Source: Typhlomys cinereus (taxonomy: Eukaryota; Chordata; Mammalia; Rodentia; Platacanthomyidae). Taken from it: DNA of 64,000 nucleotides. The notes under the pieces were generated by a model, which saw only the letters and a list, made by a program, of their open reading frames with translations, was not told where the DNA came from and did no database searches. This document shows positions 1 through 13,764 of the stretch, one piece after another (the stretch's first letter is position 1; each line of letters starts with the position of its first letter). The position numbers and the translations under genes are program-made. The stretch spans positions 1,035,861 through 1,099,860 of the forward strand of contig JALPQD010000293.1 of the NCBI GenBank assembly GCA_023101885.1, read 5' to 3'.

Positions 1-135
1 AAAATGCCAGGCAGAAACCTGCACTTCTGGCCCTAGTAGATGGAGCCTGGGAAATCCCAATGTCAAGCAAAAAGGAGATAGGAGCAATTCAGGATGATTC
101 CCCAAGTCACCCACAGGGACACACAATGCCTTCTG

Positions 136-176
<41 letters not shown>

Positions 177-198
177 CAATAAATAAAGTTAAAAAAAA
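1..198 (+). repeat. tRNA-derived SINE with (CA)n tail, 3' part (cut by window start)
   Basis: This matches the body of the copy at 14910-15212 (gcctgcacttctgg, gagcctgggaaatccc, ccaagt). The (CA)n tract at 138-173 is followed by an AATAAATAAA-containing A-rich tail. The tRNA-like head lies outside the window. Confidence 0.8.
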
Positions 199-1390
199 GA
201 TTTTCAAAATTCAACTATAAGAGAGATACCACTCACATTCTTACTCTCCTTTCTCCCCTTGCCCCCCCCCACAAGTACCAGCATCTTGCATAATTTCTAC
301 TTATTCAGATGAATGAGTGAATTATTAGATAGATGAGCAAATGAAGAAATGAAAGAATAGTAGGGAGAAATATTAACTGTTATCCGTTGGCTAGACTTTC
401 TTGCTTACTTGTAAATATTTCAGGAAGGAGATGAAAGGAGATGACGACAAGGAAACCTTTCTAGATTGCTCTATTGATCTTGTCAAACAGAGACACAGGT
501 ATAAATGTCATTGCCTCTGAAGCTACTGAGACAGGGCCTCGCCCACTTTGAAGGGAGACCAGAGAGCACTTTACTTGCATTATCAGTCCGTTCTTTGTGT
601 CTGAATCAAAAGGCAAGGAGGCAAGTTCTTGCCTTAAATAAATTATTTACAACATTGATTTAACTGGCTGAACGGTGCTAAGTTATATCCGAACTAAAAG
701 ACAGCCATTTGCATTCTCTTTCATGGAACCTGTAAATTCAAACAAGATTTAAAAAGATGTCTAGAAGATGTATCTCCCCAGCTCTGTTTAAAAGCTCATA
801 TTCATATGCTTACATATTTTTATAAGGTTGCCTACTGGAGATGCAGCTTGCAACTCTGCAACAACATTTAGGACAGTGTCACTGCTTTTCAAATTTATAA
901 ATGGAGATGGGGTGACCTCATTTTCAGGTTATTGACTACAGATTTTTTTGGTTCTGTTTATAAATTCCAGTTTATCTGTCTTAGAATATGTTTTTAAATT
1001 ACTTATTTGCATTTTCTCTGATCCTAATGGCCTCTAGCTCAGCCAGTCCAGCAAATGAAGCATGTTTCTCTTACTCTACCATGCAGTGCCGGAGGGAGGG
1101 AAGAAGTGTCCATGTGCACCTCTCAGGGATAAGTGGGCTTGCCAACCCCCAAACCACAATCAGGCCCTGTAACCAGGTACTCTCTTTTTCCATTGGGACC
1201 ACTCTGAAACTCCCAAAGAGTAGATGTGAAGCTGAATTTTTTGTGATAAGCTAAGTCTGATCTTACTGTAATTATGATTAAAAACTAAAGCATTAAATTA
1301 TACAATGACTAAAAAAGTTCATTTTTTCTAAAACAAGATATGCTGAGGATATAGAAGGGTATAAAATTCACATTTTTATTAAATATCACT

Positions 1391-1437
1391 TTTTATTATT
1401 CATTCAATTGTGTGTGTATGCATGTGTGCACGTGTGT

Positions 1438-1490
<53 letters not shown>

Positions 1491-1725
1491 TGTCTGTGTG
1501 TGTATGTAGAACCACGGACGAATTCGGGAACCACCATGGACGCCTCCACCTCCTCCTTGTTTACTTTGCCCAGGGATTCACAGGCTCAGGCTCTGCCCTA
1601 CCAGGACCAGAAACGCAGGGCGCCCCTGCTTCCACCTGGTGTCTATACGTGGGGTCTAGGATCCGAACTCAGGACCTTCCGCCTGCAAGGCAGAGGCTTA
1701 ACCCCTGAGCCACCTCTCCAGCCCC
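1391..1725 (-). repeat. tRNA-derived SINE with (CA)n tail, full-length
   Basis: Read on the minus strand it begins ggggctggagaggtggctca, an A-box-like segment, followed by a B-box-like gagttcggatcc. A body of about 150 bp comes next, then a long (CA)n tract (minus sense of 1433-1500) and an A-rich tail. Two overlapping plus-strand open frames here (1410-1793 and 1412-1708), with poly Cys-Val runs, are translations of the repeat and not genes. Confidence 0.85.
1433..1500. repeat. (TG)n microsatellite
   Basis: Long TG dinucleotide tract at the tail of the minus-strand SINE. Confidence 0.95.
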
Positions 1726-1974
1726 TTCATATTCCTTTTAAAAAGAAATTTTTAAAAACAAAACAAGGAATGAAATATATAAAATTGACATGATTGTTCT
1801 TTTCTTGTGCCATAATATTAAATATTTTCCTTCTAAACTTATGCTACATATTATAATTGATATAAAAGTGCAGCAATTTTTTTCTAAAAGTATTAAATGC
1901 CATGCTTTAAAATACTTAGCATCGATTACTGCATTTTATAACAAAAGCATCTTCGATTTTATGTTTGGTGTGTG

Positions 1975-2305
1975 TTGTGTGTGGTATACATACTTGTTAT
2001 GTGTACATGCATGTGTATGTCAATCTACATTGGGGTCCAGAAGTAGATGTGAAGGGTCTTTCTTGGATCCCTCTCCATCTTCTCACTTTGAGACAGGAAG
2101 AACCTCTCGCTGCACCTGAAGCTTATCAATGAAGCTTTACTGGCTGGCCAGTGAGCTGTGGGGACACACATCCCGCTAGTGCTGTTATACCAGGTAGGCA
2201 TGTATCACTGTGCCTAGCTTTTTATGTGGGTACAGTATCAACCCGACTCAGGTCCCCATGTTAGCAAGGTGGGCACTTTACAAGCTAAGCCATCTCCCGA
2301 GGCCC
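1975..2305 (-). repeat. B3/B4-like rodent SINE
   Basis: Minus-strand reading starts gggcctcgggagatggcttagc and includes a gactcaggtcc-type B-box region and a ctggcctggctg-type middle. It ends in TG-rich sequence. The pattern is typical of rodent tRNA/B1 composite SINEs and the copy is diverged. Confidence 0.55.
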
Positions 2306-2395
2306 ATGTACATTATTTTTAAATTCATTGATTTTATAATGTGAATGTTTATAAATCCAAGTACATAAATAAGCTGTAAGGATTGGAAAGACAGT

Positions 2396-2418
2396 CACAC
2401 ACACCTACACACACACAC

Positions 2419-2456
<38 letters not shown>
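2396..2456. repeat. (CA)n microsatellite
   Basis: Imperfect CA tract interrupted by two CT dinucleotides. It is not obviously a SINE tail. Confidence 0.95.
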
Positions 2457-2459
<3 letters not shown>

Positions 2460-2979
2460 AATACATTTCAGAAGGTATTTGTAGTAAAAAAAATTACAAA
2501 ATCTCTTTCAGTAGGCACCTTTAATCATTTCAACCATGCCCTACAAATTTAAAACTGCAAGTGTAGCAAGCACATTAAACAGTTCTGTAGAAAGTAAAGT
2601 GACACACAATATACCCTTAGTTACAGCAGTAGTATCTTAAAAGCAGGAAGTGGACAGTGATTTTAAAATTACTTAAAAACTGTGAAGAGATGAGAGTTAT
2701 TCCCAACAGAAGGCATTTGTATCACATTAGATTAAAGATAAGGTTCATGATAATCAAATTAAATTAGAGGTTTTATTTAACATCACAGTTTGATCTTTTA
2801 TCTGAATCACAGGAATTATTTCTGGGAATATTTGTAAACCTGTATCCAGAGTTACAGTGCAGAACATGTTTTAGTAGCTTACATAAGATTTAATGATTAA
2901 ATTTTCATCTCTCTTTGTTAAGAAAGTGACCTGTGGGTAGGTGAGTATTACAGTTAGCCTCCATTATTCCTGATAAATT

Positions 2980-3375
2980 CACAGCCAAAAAGTTTATAGG
3001 AACGATGGACTTTATTTTGGCTTATAATTAATTGCCTGGTTATAGTTCCTTGTCCAACTTTGCAGGAGAATCCAACATCATGGCTGCATCACATCCATAT
3101 ATTCCCAGGATTTTTGAGAGACAGACAATCCTTACATACCAGACCAGCATGCCTGGCCAAGGATACCAAAGAATACCAACCTCATTAACCAGTTCCCTTT
3201 ATCTTATCTACCTGCCCAGGGACTAGTCCTGTTCCCTGTGGGCTTGGTCTCCTCCATCAATCACACAATCTCTTGCAGGCTTGCTCAGAGCTTAACTCAA
3301 CTACTAATCTTTAATGAATGTCCCCAGAGTTCAAACCCTCAACTATTAAGTTGACACCTTTACCTATGGCAGTAC
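2980..3375. repeat. Dispersed repeat, family shared with 43411-43822
   Basis: Shares blocks in the same order with the copy nested in the L1 at 43.4 kb: gacaatcctnac, ccagaccagcatg, ctggccaag, cctgttc/cctgccc-agg-ctagtc, aatctcntgcagg and ttgacac...cagtac. The copies are clearly related but diverged. The family is not identified; rodent non-autonomous DNA-transposon or LTR-derived elements are candidates. Confidence 0.6.
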
Positions 3376-3579
3376 ATTCATTCAAATAGGAGTTGAACAT
3401 AAATACTAAATGTCAGTCCTGTCGCAGCACTGGGGATGTCTTTGTGAAGAACAGTCAGTAATGCTTGCCTTAAGGCAGATTACATGGAATAGAGAGAGAT
3501 AGGCAATAAAGAAAAGCAAGACATATGGTGGTATTCTGTATTACTGGAGACAATAAACCTGCAAAAAGAAAGAAATTCC

Positions 3580-3712
3580 AGTGTGGTATGGCATGCATGA
3601 ATCCACAGCAGTTGGAAGGCAGAGGTCAGAAGATCAGGCATTCAGAATGAGCCCAACAACATAGCAAATTTGTGGCTAGCAGGGGTTAAATGAAAACCTG
3701 TCAAAAATCAGA
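3580..3712 (+). repeat. Diverged B1-like SINE
   Basis: Contains degraded 7SL-type blocks: gtgtggtatggcatgcatgaatcc, ggaaggcagaggtcagaagatca and gagcccaacaacatagcaa. Confidence 0.5.
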
Positions 3713-4488
3713 GATAAGTGAGGGATGGCAGCAAAGATGACTCTAAATCCTGTTAATGATGTGGTCAGGAAAGGTCTCACACTGAACAATAAAACCTAAA
3801 AATAGGCAGAGGTGAGAAATCAGAAGAAGTCTGGGTAGAGCACACTGCAAGAGGACAGACAACACGGCTGTGCCAGCCAGCTTCCACACTTGCACACACC
3901 TTTTGAGTCCCCTGCCTACACCCCAGGCCACCTCCCCAAATTTTTCTTCTCCAGTCTGATAGTCCCATTGACTCAACGTGCTTATAAATGAATATTATTT
4001 CCTCTTGGAAGAGAGATGGAGATGATATACTGTTTACTATTAAATAAGATATCCGAGTATCTTTCTCATAAATGAACATGCTGCATTAGTGTAGTAAAAT
4101 AGGAACTATAGTATCTCTAAACATTCATTTTGAAGCTCAGCCCAATCAGTTTTCAATATGATTACATCTAATTCATAGAGAAAAATCTGCCTGATGAAGC
4201 TACCTTGAATGAAAGTAAACCGAGACTAAATTTCATCGCTGTCTCCAGCTCTGTTTCACAAAAGAGCCCAGGAGATTCTTAGTTGTAGTCCAGTTCTCTC
4301 TTCCTGTGACTTTCTGCCACCCTAACCTCCCAAAGAAGGTGGAGGAAGAAAAAGGAAGTTTGGTATCTCCTCAATTGCATTTGAAACAAAACATATTTTA
4401 CAAACAGAAGGCTAAATTGCACATGGGAATAACTGAATGTCCTATGGTATTGTACTGAGCATAGGATAAAAGAGATAACAACCCCTCT

Positions 4489-6383
4489 CAATTTTTTATT
4501 TATTTATTTTTCTGCGCATACAAACATAATAGGTACCCCTGTCCCCTCTCCCCTTCACCCCTCCCTAGACCTCTCTGATCTTTCTCCCCTTTCCCCTTCC
4601 TTTCCCCCCCTCCTCCCTTTCTCCCAGTGCCCCCTCCCCTCATCTCTGAAGCATCCTTTATGTGTATATCAAACTTTCCTCTGGGTCCTCCTCTCTGATG
4701 AGGTGTAAGAACTCAGTGGCATTTCCTAGAACTCTTTCTTGTGTTCCCCTTAAGTATAGGAACACTATTGTGACTGTTAATCCCTTGCTTCTAAGGATCC
4801 TAGTGCCTTTAGTCCATGCTAGACTTTGTGGGGTCAATAATGTGTTGGAAATTGCGCAGGTCATGCAAAGTCCTACTGTGATTGCTTCGGCCCTAACTTG
4901 TGTGGAGTATCTTGCATATCATTACTCCTCCTATCCTTGTGCTCTTACAATCTTACCTCCCCCTCTTCCACAAATTTCCCTGAGCTTCAGGATGGGGAGA
5001 CATTAGGCAGGCCTGATTCCAGGTGGTTGATATAGAGTCTCTGATGTTCTGAATTATCGTTTGTTGATTTTATTTTCAGTTTTGCTGCTCCTGCAATGCC
5101 CTTGGCTCCATCCAGATGGGTATTGGATGTCACCCCTTGCAGTCCTTGATGGTGGCCTATTATCTCTGCTGTAGCATGATCCCCTCTCTCTTTGTTTTCT
5201 GCGGGGCCCTCCTTCCCCTTCTCTCCTGTTTATAATCTTTGCTATTACTGTAGGTATTACAGAGATTTATCTTTGAGTGTGTCTCTAAGTGGGTTTGGTA
5301 CTAGGATCCAACTATTAGGGAGTACATATGGTGCTTAATTTTCTGTGCTTGGGACACTTCACTCAATATAATTGTTTCTAATTCCATCCATTTCCTGGCA
5401 AATTGCATTAATTCATCATTTTTGATGGCCGAGTAGTATTCCATTGTATAAATGTACCACATTTTTCTTATCCACTCGTCAACTGTTGGACATTTGGGCT
5501 GATTCCATGACTTTGCTATTGTAAACAGTGCTGCTATGAACATGGTCGTGCTTGTGCTATCGAGGTGAACCTCTGCTGTATGGGGGGTTATTCCCAAAAG
5601 TAGAATAGCAGGGTTATATGGCATTTCAATCTTTAATTTTTTTAAGAATCTCCAGACGGCTCACCAGAGTGGCTGTATGACCCTGCATTCCCACCAACAA
5701 TGTAGGAGAGTTCCCCGCTCTCCACATCCTCTCCAGCATTTGGTGTTGTTCGTATTGTGGATTTTTGCCATCCTGACCGGGGTGAGATGATATCTCAGGG
5801 AAGTTTTGATTTGCATTTCCCTGATGGCTAAAGAAGTGGAGCGTTTTTAAGATATTTGTTAGACATTTTAATTTCATCCCTGGTAAAGTTTCTTTTAAGT
5901 TCCAAGGCCCATTTTTTAATTGGCCCATTTGTTACCTTGGTGTTTAGTTTTCTAGGTTTTTTGTGCACTCTGGATAATAGAGCTCTATCAAATGTATGGT
6001 TAGTGAAGATGTTCTCCTATTCTGTAGGTTGCCTTTGTGCTTGAGTGACAATCTCTTTATCTGAACAGAAGCTCTTTAATTTCATAAGATCCCAACTGTT
6101 GAGTGTTGGTTTTATTGACTGTGCTATTGGATTTCCGATTAGGAACTGTTGGCCTACTCCAATCAGCTCCAGGGAGTTCCTTCCCCTTTCAACTAAGGTC
6201 TTTATAGTCTCTGACTTTATATAGAGGTCCTTGATCCATTTGGAATTAATTCTTGTACATGGTGACAAATATGGGTCCAGTTTTAATCTTCTGCATGTGG
6301 AGATCCAGTTTTGCCAGCACCATTTGTTGAAGATGCTACAACAAGCCCTTTCTTGACTTGTTGCTTCTTTTGCATCTTTATAG
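4489..6383 (-). mobile_element. 5'-truncated L1 LINE (ORF2 C-terminus plus 3' UTR)
   Basis: On the minus strand the segment 5301-5624 encodes the end of L1 ORF2, including KMWYIYTMEYYSAIKNDE, KWMELETIILSE and MYSLI motifs. Upstream L1 ORF2 sequence reaches about 6383 but is broken by stops and frameshifts. The 3' UTR occupies about 4500-5300, with pyrimidine-rich plus-strand sequence, and a short poly-A/TAAA tail sits at 4489-4510. The element is dead, lacking ORF1 and most of ORF2. Its 3' UTR is shared with the two L1 ends at 26.8-28 kb, so it belongs to the same lineage-specific subfamily. Confidence 0.9.
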
Positions 6384-6424
6384 CATCTGCTTCACTGCTG
6401 AGTTAAAATATTCAGACCTGTGTA

Positions 6425-6620
6425 TCAGTGGATGTGCTCATTGTTGTGATCAAATACCCAACAGGAAGCAACTTTGAGGAAGGCTTTATTTTGGTACCTA
6501 GCTAGAGGGCACAATCTCTCATGGTGGGAAAGGAATGGAAGCAGGGGCTTGCGCACATCTCAGTGAACCAGAAAGCACAAAGAGAGAGGATCACCAGCAT
6601 TCTGCTGGCTGGATTCCTCT
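6425..6620. repeat. Dispersed rodent repeat fragment
   Basis: Contains gttgtgatcaaatacccaac, ctttattttgg and ctcatggtgggaaaggaatgg. Related wording occurs in the repeat at 23321-23607. It looks like an LTR or DNA-transposon family common in rodents, but I cannot name it. Confidence 0.45.
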
Positions 6621-6682
6621 TTTTTCTTTCTAGTTACCCAGGATGTATTCATATACTAGTGAATTAAGGAAGAATAGCCAGG

Positions 6683-6684
6683 AA

Positions 6685-6776
<92 letters not shown>

Positions 6777-6818
6777 AGGAAAGAAAGAAAGAAAGAGAAA
6801 GAAAGAAAGAAGGAAGGA

Positions 6819-6882
<64 letters not shown>

Positions 6883-6890
6883 AAAAGAAA
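6683..6890. repeat. (GAAA)n tetranucleotide tract
   Basis: About 208 bp of nearly pure GAAA repeats with a few GAAGG interruptions. It creates long Lys/Glu/Arg (plus) and Phe/Leu/Ser (minus) open frames that are artefacts. Confidence 0.97.
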
Positions 6891-7134
6891 CGCTCAATCT
6901 AACCTTGAACTTTATTTTGCTATGTTGAATCACTATTTAGGGATGAGAAGGAAACATGTGAAAGAAGGTAATAGCAGTCATTATCATCCAGATAAAAAGA
7001 TAAATTTAGATTGCTCCAAACAAACAGATGGTTCTGGTCACCCCCCACCAAAATATACAGAACTTGGTTTTCTTTTTGTCTTGCATCTTTTTACACTTTG
7101 GGTTTGCCATAATCTAATTCTTTGCACTTAGCAA

Positions 7135-9690
7135 GTGAACCCTTGTTGCTAGTTGGGATATGAGACATTAACAAGCTTTAATGTGTTCGTTTTTGTTTCT
7201 AAGTGCTCGTGTCAAAGGGCTTCTGCACTGAGGTCACCACATGCAGCATTTCTAGAGAGTTCAACACTGGGTCTGTGACAAGAAAGGCAATTAATTGTGG
7301 TTTTCCACTTTGCATTTAAAATAGCAATTTTCAATTTTAAACCTGTTGTACATTTTTGTAAGGGTATAATTTACATCCACTCTCCCCTCCCCTTTACTTT
7401 CTAAATGGAGCCACATTATAATATAAATTCATGCAATATTAGATCAGTGGGAAAGTGAAGCCTTTTTTTCCACTATTAAGCAAAGAATACATCTTAGGAA
7501 CACCATAAATCATGCTTGTCAGAATTTTCAAAAAAATCGCTCAGTGTAGTTTCCTTGTCTATTATTTGCAAAGCATAAACCTGAAACAATATAATTCAGT
7601 TGGGCAGCATCTGATTTACATATACTGCCTCCTTTTAATATGAGTTTTCACAAAATGAAAATAATTAGTAAGTTTCAGTGTACTTTCAAAATGACTGTAC
7701 TATGCTGATTACCAGCAATCATGTATTTTAGCATACTTGGACGTCTACACAGAGCAAGTCTATGGATATTGTAGCTAAACAAATGCATATTATAAATTGA
7801 AAAGTGACAAGCTCATCATCATGAATGAGGAAAAATTCCTCATGGAAAAATATCAATCCTGGTGCATTATCCAATATTTATATCACTTTAATTTATATAA
7901 TTATATAAGATATATGAGAAATTATTTAAAATTATTATAATACTTTTCCTATTAATAAAACAGGCAATTCAAGCAAACCACCTATGTTTTTTTGTGGTCC
8001 GTTTACTAACCTGTGATGGCTGATTTCAACATTTAAGTAACCAAAACTTTTAGAGGCACAGGGTTGATATATTCTTTGTAATTGTCAATCTGAACTCCTT
8101 ATCCATCCTTGGTGGTATGTACTCATAAGTTAAGGTTCCTTTACACACTGAATTATCCCTGACCCATTTTCTCCAAGGAGCTCATTTGGATAGTATGTTT
8201 GACTATAAATAGATGATAATAAAGACTATCACGTTGAAGTTGTCAGTCATAACATAACATGTATAATTTATAGGATGATATATTATTTAATGATAGCCAC
8301 TTTTTAATAAAATCCTGCAATTTCAAAAGTGTAGGTTAGGATGTTAGGGAATCTAATTGCATTCAATGTAACATGATAATCAACTTGTTTTCCTAAAACA
8401 CCAGTGTGTTTCTATAAATTCTAACAATAGCAACAGTTAAAACAATGATTAAACATTTTAATAAAGAAAATGTACTGCCAGAGAACTGATTATTTTTCCA
8501 AAGAAAGACAAACCACAAAAATAGACAAAAATGATGTTGAACACATTATTAGAAATATTTCAGTAAGTAAGTAAGTAGATACCTGGATGTGGAAATAGAG
8601 AACTCAAGCCAGAAACCTTGCAATGAGCTGCTTCATGGTCGAAGCTACTGTTTGGCTGATGTTATTGCACCTACAACACTGGTTTTCTCTAGGTCCAGCT
8701 TACTTAGAATTTGCATTGAAAACACACAAGCAACATTTTTTTTTGCAATGCCTAATCAGTCTGGGTCACTGACTTATCTAAATGAAAGTGGAGATCAGCA
8801 AAATTAGAAACACAAATATAAAGAGTCACCACAGAGCAAGCTGAGGAGTGGGCACACTTATTGAAAAAACATACAAGGCATTTATGTACATGGAAAGGCT
8901 TTCAGACATAAAATACATGCCAAATTTCCCCAGATTGCAGATTATTCTTGGCTACATATGAGAGTATACTTTAGTCTATCTATAACAGCCACCTAGGTCT
9001 TCCTTAAATATCACTCTAATCATATATTATCCAATGGGAAAATAACCTTTTACTAGTCAAACAACAAAAAATAATGCTGAGCTCTAAATTCTTTATAACC
9101 TGGCTTAAATGAACATTTTTGATCCATTTTTTCCTTTGTTCTCGGCTTTGGATCCTTTATAAATCAGAATTATTTCTCATTCTTTGTTAAACCTAGTCTC
9201 TCTTCATTGCTTGAATCTTCTCTTCTTTCTGGAATTATAACTTACCTTTAGTCTTTGAATCTTTTTTTTAACATATGATTTATCTCACTCTTATAAACAA
9301 AAGTAAAGTAAGTTTTGAGTAAGAAGAAATACATCTGACTTTTCCAGCATGGGAAATACATTTTATTTTCAAGTATTTGAAGATTATTTTCAACTCAACT
9401 GGATCCCTTCCCATTTAAATCCCACTTTCGTAACTGTACTTATTGTTATAAATGTCCTGCCTTGCCTTGACTTTTCCACAATGAAACACACTGATTTTGT
9501 TCTGCATATTTTTCCTCAGTGTTCTCTGTTTATGTGTCTATCATTTCTTTATGTTTTTAATGAAATCATTTAAGAAAAGAAGCAACTGTAAAAGAGGAAA
9601 GCAAGAGCAGAGCACAGTCTTACTGCAGAAAGGAAACAAGGAGTTGGGATATGAAAATGTTCTCATCATTAATAATCTAAACCTTGTCAA
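7135..9690. other. Intron sequence, nothing recognised
   Basis: AT-rich sequence without a recognisable gene, structural RNA or clear repeat. Open frames of 70-75 codons (8589, 9349, 9497) show no family resemblance. Confidence 0.6.
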
Positions 9691-9699
9691 GAAAGTTGA

Positions 9700-9984
9700 G
9701 GCTCAGTGATTAAGATGGCTTGCAGTGCAGCATGAAGATCAGGGTTTGAATCCTCAGATCCATATACCAGTGTGTGTCCATAACTCTAACATTAGGAGGT
9801 GAAAACATAGGTGCATTCTGGGAGCTTACTAGCCACTAGTTCACTAGCTTAATTGAAGCAGTCCCAAGGGAATAAAGAAGAAAGCCATAGAGAAGGACAT
9901 TTTATGTCCTCCTCTCACCATCACATGCATATACAGAGGCCTGAACACTTGCACACATGACCCATGTACTTTAGTAAGTACCTG

Positions 9985-10036
<52 letters not shown>
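9700..10036 (+). repeat. B3-like SINE with (CA)n tail
   Basis: Begins with a tRNA-like head (aggctcagtgattaagatggcttgcagtgcag, then agggtttgaatcc) and ends in a (CA)n tract at 9987-10036. The middle carries cctgaacacttgcacacatg, typical of rodent SINE 3' parts. Confidence 0.6.
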
Positions 10037-10039
<3 letters not shown>

Positions 10040-13000
10040 TACTTTACCAAACACTAATGATATATTTTAAGAACTTAAAACACAACAATGAATAATGTTG
10101 ATTCTCTGGGGTTAGAGATCTTACACTTCTTTGTAGGAGGCAGTTGTGATGGAGAAGTACACAATAATGCATTGAACAGTAATGTTATTCAGTGATGTTT
10201 AGGAAAGAGTTATTTCCAAGGGATAAACAAAAATAAGCAAAGGGCTTTTCTTCCTTTAGTGATGACTTCAAATAGGGAACTGAAGACAATTTCTGTTCAC
10301 ACAGGACAGAACAAAAATGTCCTTGAAAAGGAAAGACTAGTCTGCAACAAGACAGAACCTACCCCTGTCAATCCTGAGGTGGTGATAAAAGTTTGGCGTT
10401 TACTTTAGTGCTAAGAACTCCTTGTGGAGAGTCAGAAGCAAGGGAAACACACAGCTTTTTACCTTGCACCAAAACAATACAAAATTGTTTAGAGAGCAGT
10501 GTGCACAGGGTTTAAAGAGGGGAATCATTTTCAGGTCAGTTAAAAGGTATTTGTACCTACACCTAGAAACACCTAGAATCACCGATACTGAGGACTGGAA
10601 ATTCTGCTACCTGTTTGGTTGGGGAATGAGGGGAATCAGAGCCGCTGAGTGACAGGGGAGCCAGAGGTGGTTCTGATCATCCATGATACACGCGAATGCT
10701 TCTTCACACACAAACCCACAGAGCACAGTTTGATTTACAGAATCCAATGTCTTCTATTATATTTATGTCTCCCAGTACCAAGCTTTCCAAAGAATTCAAG
10801 TTTAATTCATTGATATGCACGATTTAATGACTAGAGTTCATATTGCACCAAAAATTCTGGCTTATTGGCTTGCCTGAGTATCCTGTTTCTTTGTTCTGAT
10901 TCTAGTATTCTTCCTTCATATAAATTGGTTATTTCTAGTTTAATACTACTGTAGATCTGATATTTTCTATTATATAATGTTATATTTTCATTTTAATGTT
11001 ATATTCTTCAGCATAAATGACCTATTTACCTTTAGTAATGTGTTTGCCTGTCATACTTGTTCATCAGTGTAATGCATCCAACTATTTAGCACAAAGAGAC
11101 TGAGTGCTAGTATTAAGGAAAACTTTATTGAGAAATGAGTTGCAGTTTGTGCTACCACTTCAGACTGAATCACGCATTTGGCTGGAAAGATTAAAAATGC
11201 CAAACTGGGTCATGAACATGCAACATCTTGAGCTCTTTTGTGGAAGCAATAATTAGCCCGAAAAAAAAAAACTGTCACTTTTCTAAGATGTAACCTAAAA
11301 CATGATTGCTTCTATTGCAAACTTGCAATTGTTTGTAACAACTGAGAAGTTAAGATTGGACACTGGAGGAAACTTCTTTTTCTTACATTTTGGTCAGTGT
11401 CTCACTCAGAAGTTTAAGCCTTCATCTAACCAACACATCTGGATATCTGAGCAGTTTCACCCTTTCACTTGTTTAAATTATTAATACCTAGTCCTTTCAA
11501 TGTTTCCTGTCTCATATCCACTATCCAGCCATTGACTTTGTATGTTAGTGCTTGTGTTAAAGACATTTTATTTAAAAGTTTTGTTGGTGGAAATCTCTGA
11601 TTTCAGGAAAAAAAATTGCTAGTAAAACTCAGATTGAAGTCACAATTAGATTTCTGTGAATTAAGATCAAATGTATGGTGAACCTTACACACTTTCTGTT
11701 GTAGACTTTGTTCAGATTTTCTTTCTTTTCTGGAAATGTTCTGGTTGACCTCCTATGATTCGCTTGACTACTCTGTCTTCGTGTGAGTTTGCTTTAGGGA
11801 TTCCTAAAAGGTAATGTCTCTGACAGGGAAAGCTAGATTGCCACTCCAGAGAGGGAATCCACTAATGCTGGCCTCTCTTCTTTCTTAGATGTCCCTGGCA
11901 CCATCTCATGGGTATTCTTTAAAAAGAGACCATGAATGAGAGCAGACTGCAGACCGTTTACTTTGATTGCACCCCATCTTCAGTTTGCAACTATCATCAA
12001 TATATGGAGACACTTCAAATTCCTTTCACCAGATAACTGTGTCTAAAATTTTTACCGCAAAATGAAATGATCTCATTGGAAGGATATAGGTTATGTGTTA
12101 TGGGGTAAACTAATCCTATCTTTTTGGATGTTCTCTCTAGACTATATGTGAAAACTTCAAATTCCATTTTATTTACTAGACACTAACCCTGGGAGAAAGC
12201 TTCAGCACTGAAGCTTAAAGTCAGGTGGCTACCCAGGCAATTGTTGGTTTTCATTGTGGCACCTAGAAGAGACTACATAGGTGAATGATCTGTCCTTCCA
12301 ATGCACTAAATAGCCTAGATAACCTTTACTAATTAAAACAACTCTTATTCTATCCATTTCCAGAAAACTTTTAAAACTTTCATTTAATGGATTAAAAATT
12401 CACTGAGCTTTTGAAGTTTTACGTAAATGAATTTTAAATGCATATGTTGTTTGAACAAATTCCCCAGCAATGATGTGCATTGTATCTTGTTTTTCACATT
12501 CACACCTCCAGGTACAAAACAACATCTATTTGACAATGGAAAGAATTTCTGAAGCATAACTGAGTTCTAGCAAGACAATTTCCACATCTAATGTACCAAT
12601 TCTTTAGAGGTCAGCCTTATAAAATCTCTCTCATTTTCCCCAAGGGAAGCAGTTATTTTTGTTGCATTCATCCCTGAAAATTTCCACTGAAGATTCAGTT
12701 CTTGACCCATGTTGAAGAACAGAAAGTAGCCACCCAAATATCAAAATGATTTTAAGGTATGATACATTTGAAATGGAGTCCACTGCCCAAGTCATCATTA
12801 GAATGGACGAAGTATACACACTCTGCTCCAAGTAACACTTCTTTACATCTACTACCTATTTTTCAAACATTGATGATTTAGAAATATTTTGTGCAGATTT
12901 AGCATTTAATGAATATATAGGAGAATGAAATGGACATTTTGATGTCTTGATCTTAATCTATTAAGATGATATGTTTATTGGCATAATGAGTCTTGGTTCC

Positions 13001-13764
13001 CCATTATTAATATTCACTTTGTAGAATTGTCTCACATATTAAAAGAGAGGGCTAGAATTACAGCCTGTCTTGCTTTGTACTTTAATGCTGTTCAAAAACG
13101 ATTTCTAGAACTATAAAAATACTTTCATAATGACATAAGACTCTCAATAAATTACAGAACAACATGTAAATTAGAAGCCATCAGTGTGCAAATTAATAAG
13201 TTACACAATAATATTATCTAACTTTCTTTGGAAAAATTATTGCTATGTAGTTATGCAGTTAATTAATTTTTAGAAAAGTCACATAGTAAATATTCTTAAA
13301 TATCAACAGCTAAATGACACTCCTCATCCTCCCTCTAGCATACACAGAAGATTCAGGGGCAGCCTAAGTTAGGCTCTGATCTCATCAGAGAGGCAGAATA
13401 TGGGTGACCCATCAGTTTGGTTTCTCAAGTAGGTGCCTGTAACCAGATATTACCTTGGCGAACAGCTTTTCAGCTGTGGGAAGCAGTGAGCGTTTACTCA
13501 GAGTCCTCCTTCCTTTTTTACTCTCTAACCCAAATGAAAAGCTACACAATTACACCGAAAAATCAGAACAATACAACTATCTGACCCAAATCAACTTGTG
13601 AACTCCGGCTGCTACCTAGTGTTTTTTTTCAGTCAATAATATCATATTTTGCCAGTTCTTTTGACACAATCCCAAGAGCTAAGAGTAACGTCTTTTTAGG
13701 TTTTAAAACTTGTCATAGTTTTCGTTATCTGCCTTTCTCCTGCCAGATTTTCAGAACGACATCT
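10040..13764. other. Intron sequence, nothing recognised
   Basis: AT-rich, apparently low-repeat sequence. No exon, RNA gene or confident interspersed repeat was seen. The open frames here are short and not protein-like. Confidence 0.6.

Noticed and set aside
988..1254. 88-codon plus-strand frame with a hydrophobic, signal-peptide-like start
   Set aside because: No recognisable family, no splice or promoter support, and frames of this length are expected by chance in 64 kb of AT-rich DNA.
5626..5928. 100-codon minus-strand frame inside the L1
   Set aside because: It is an alternative frame of degraded ORF2, not a separate gene.
6643..7131. 162-codon Lys/Glu/Arg-rich frame
   Set aside because: It is the translation of the (GAAA)n tract plus flanking sequence.
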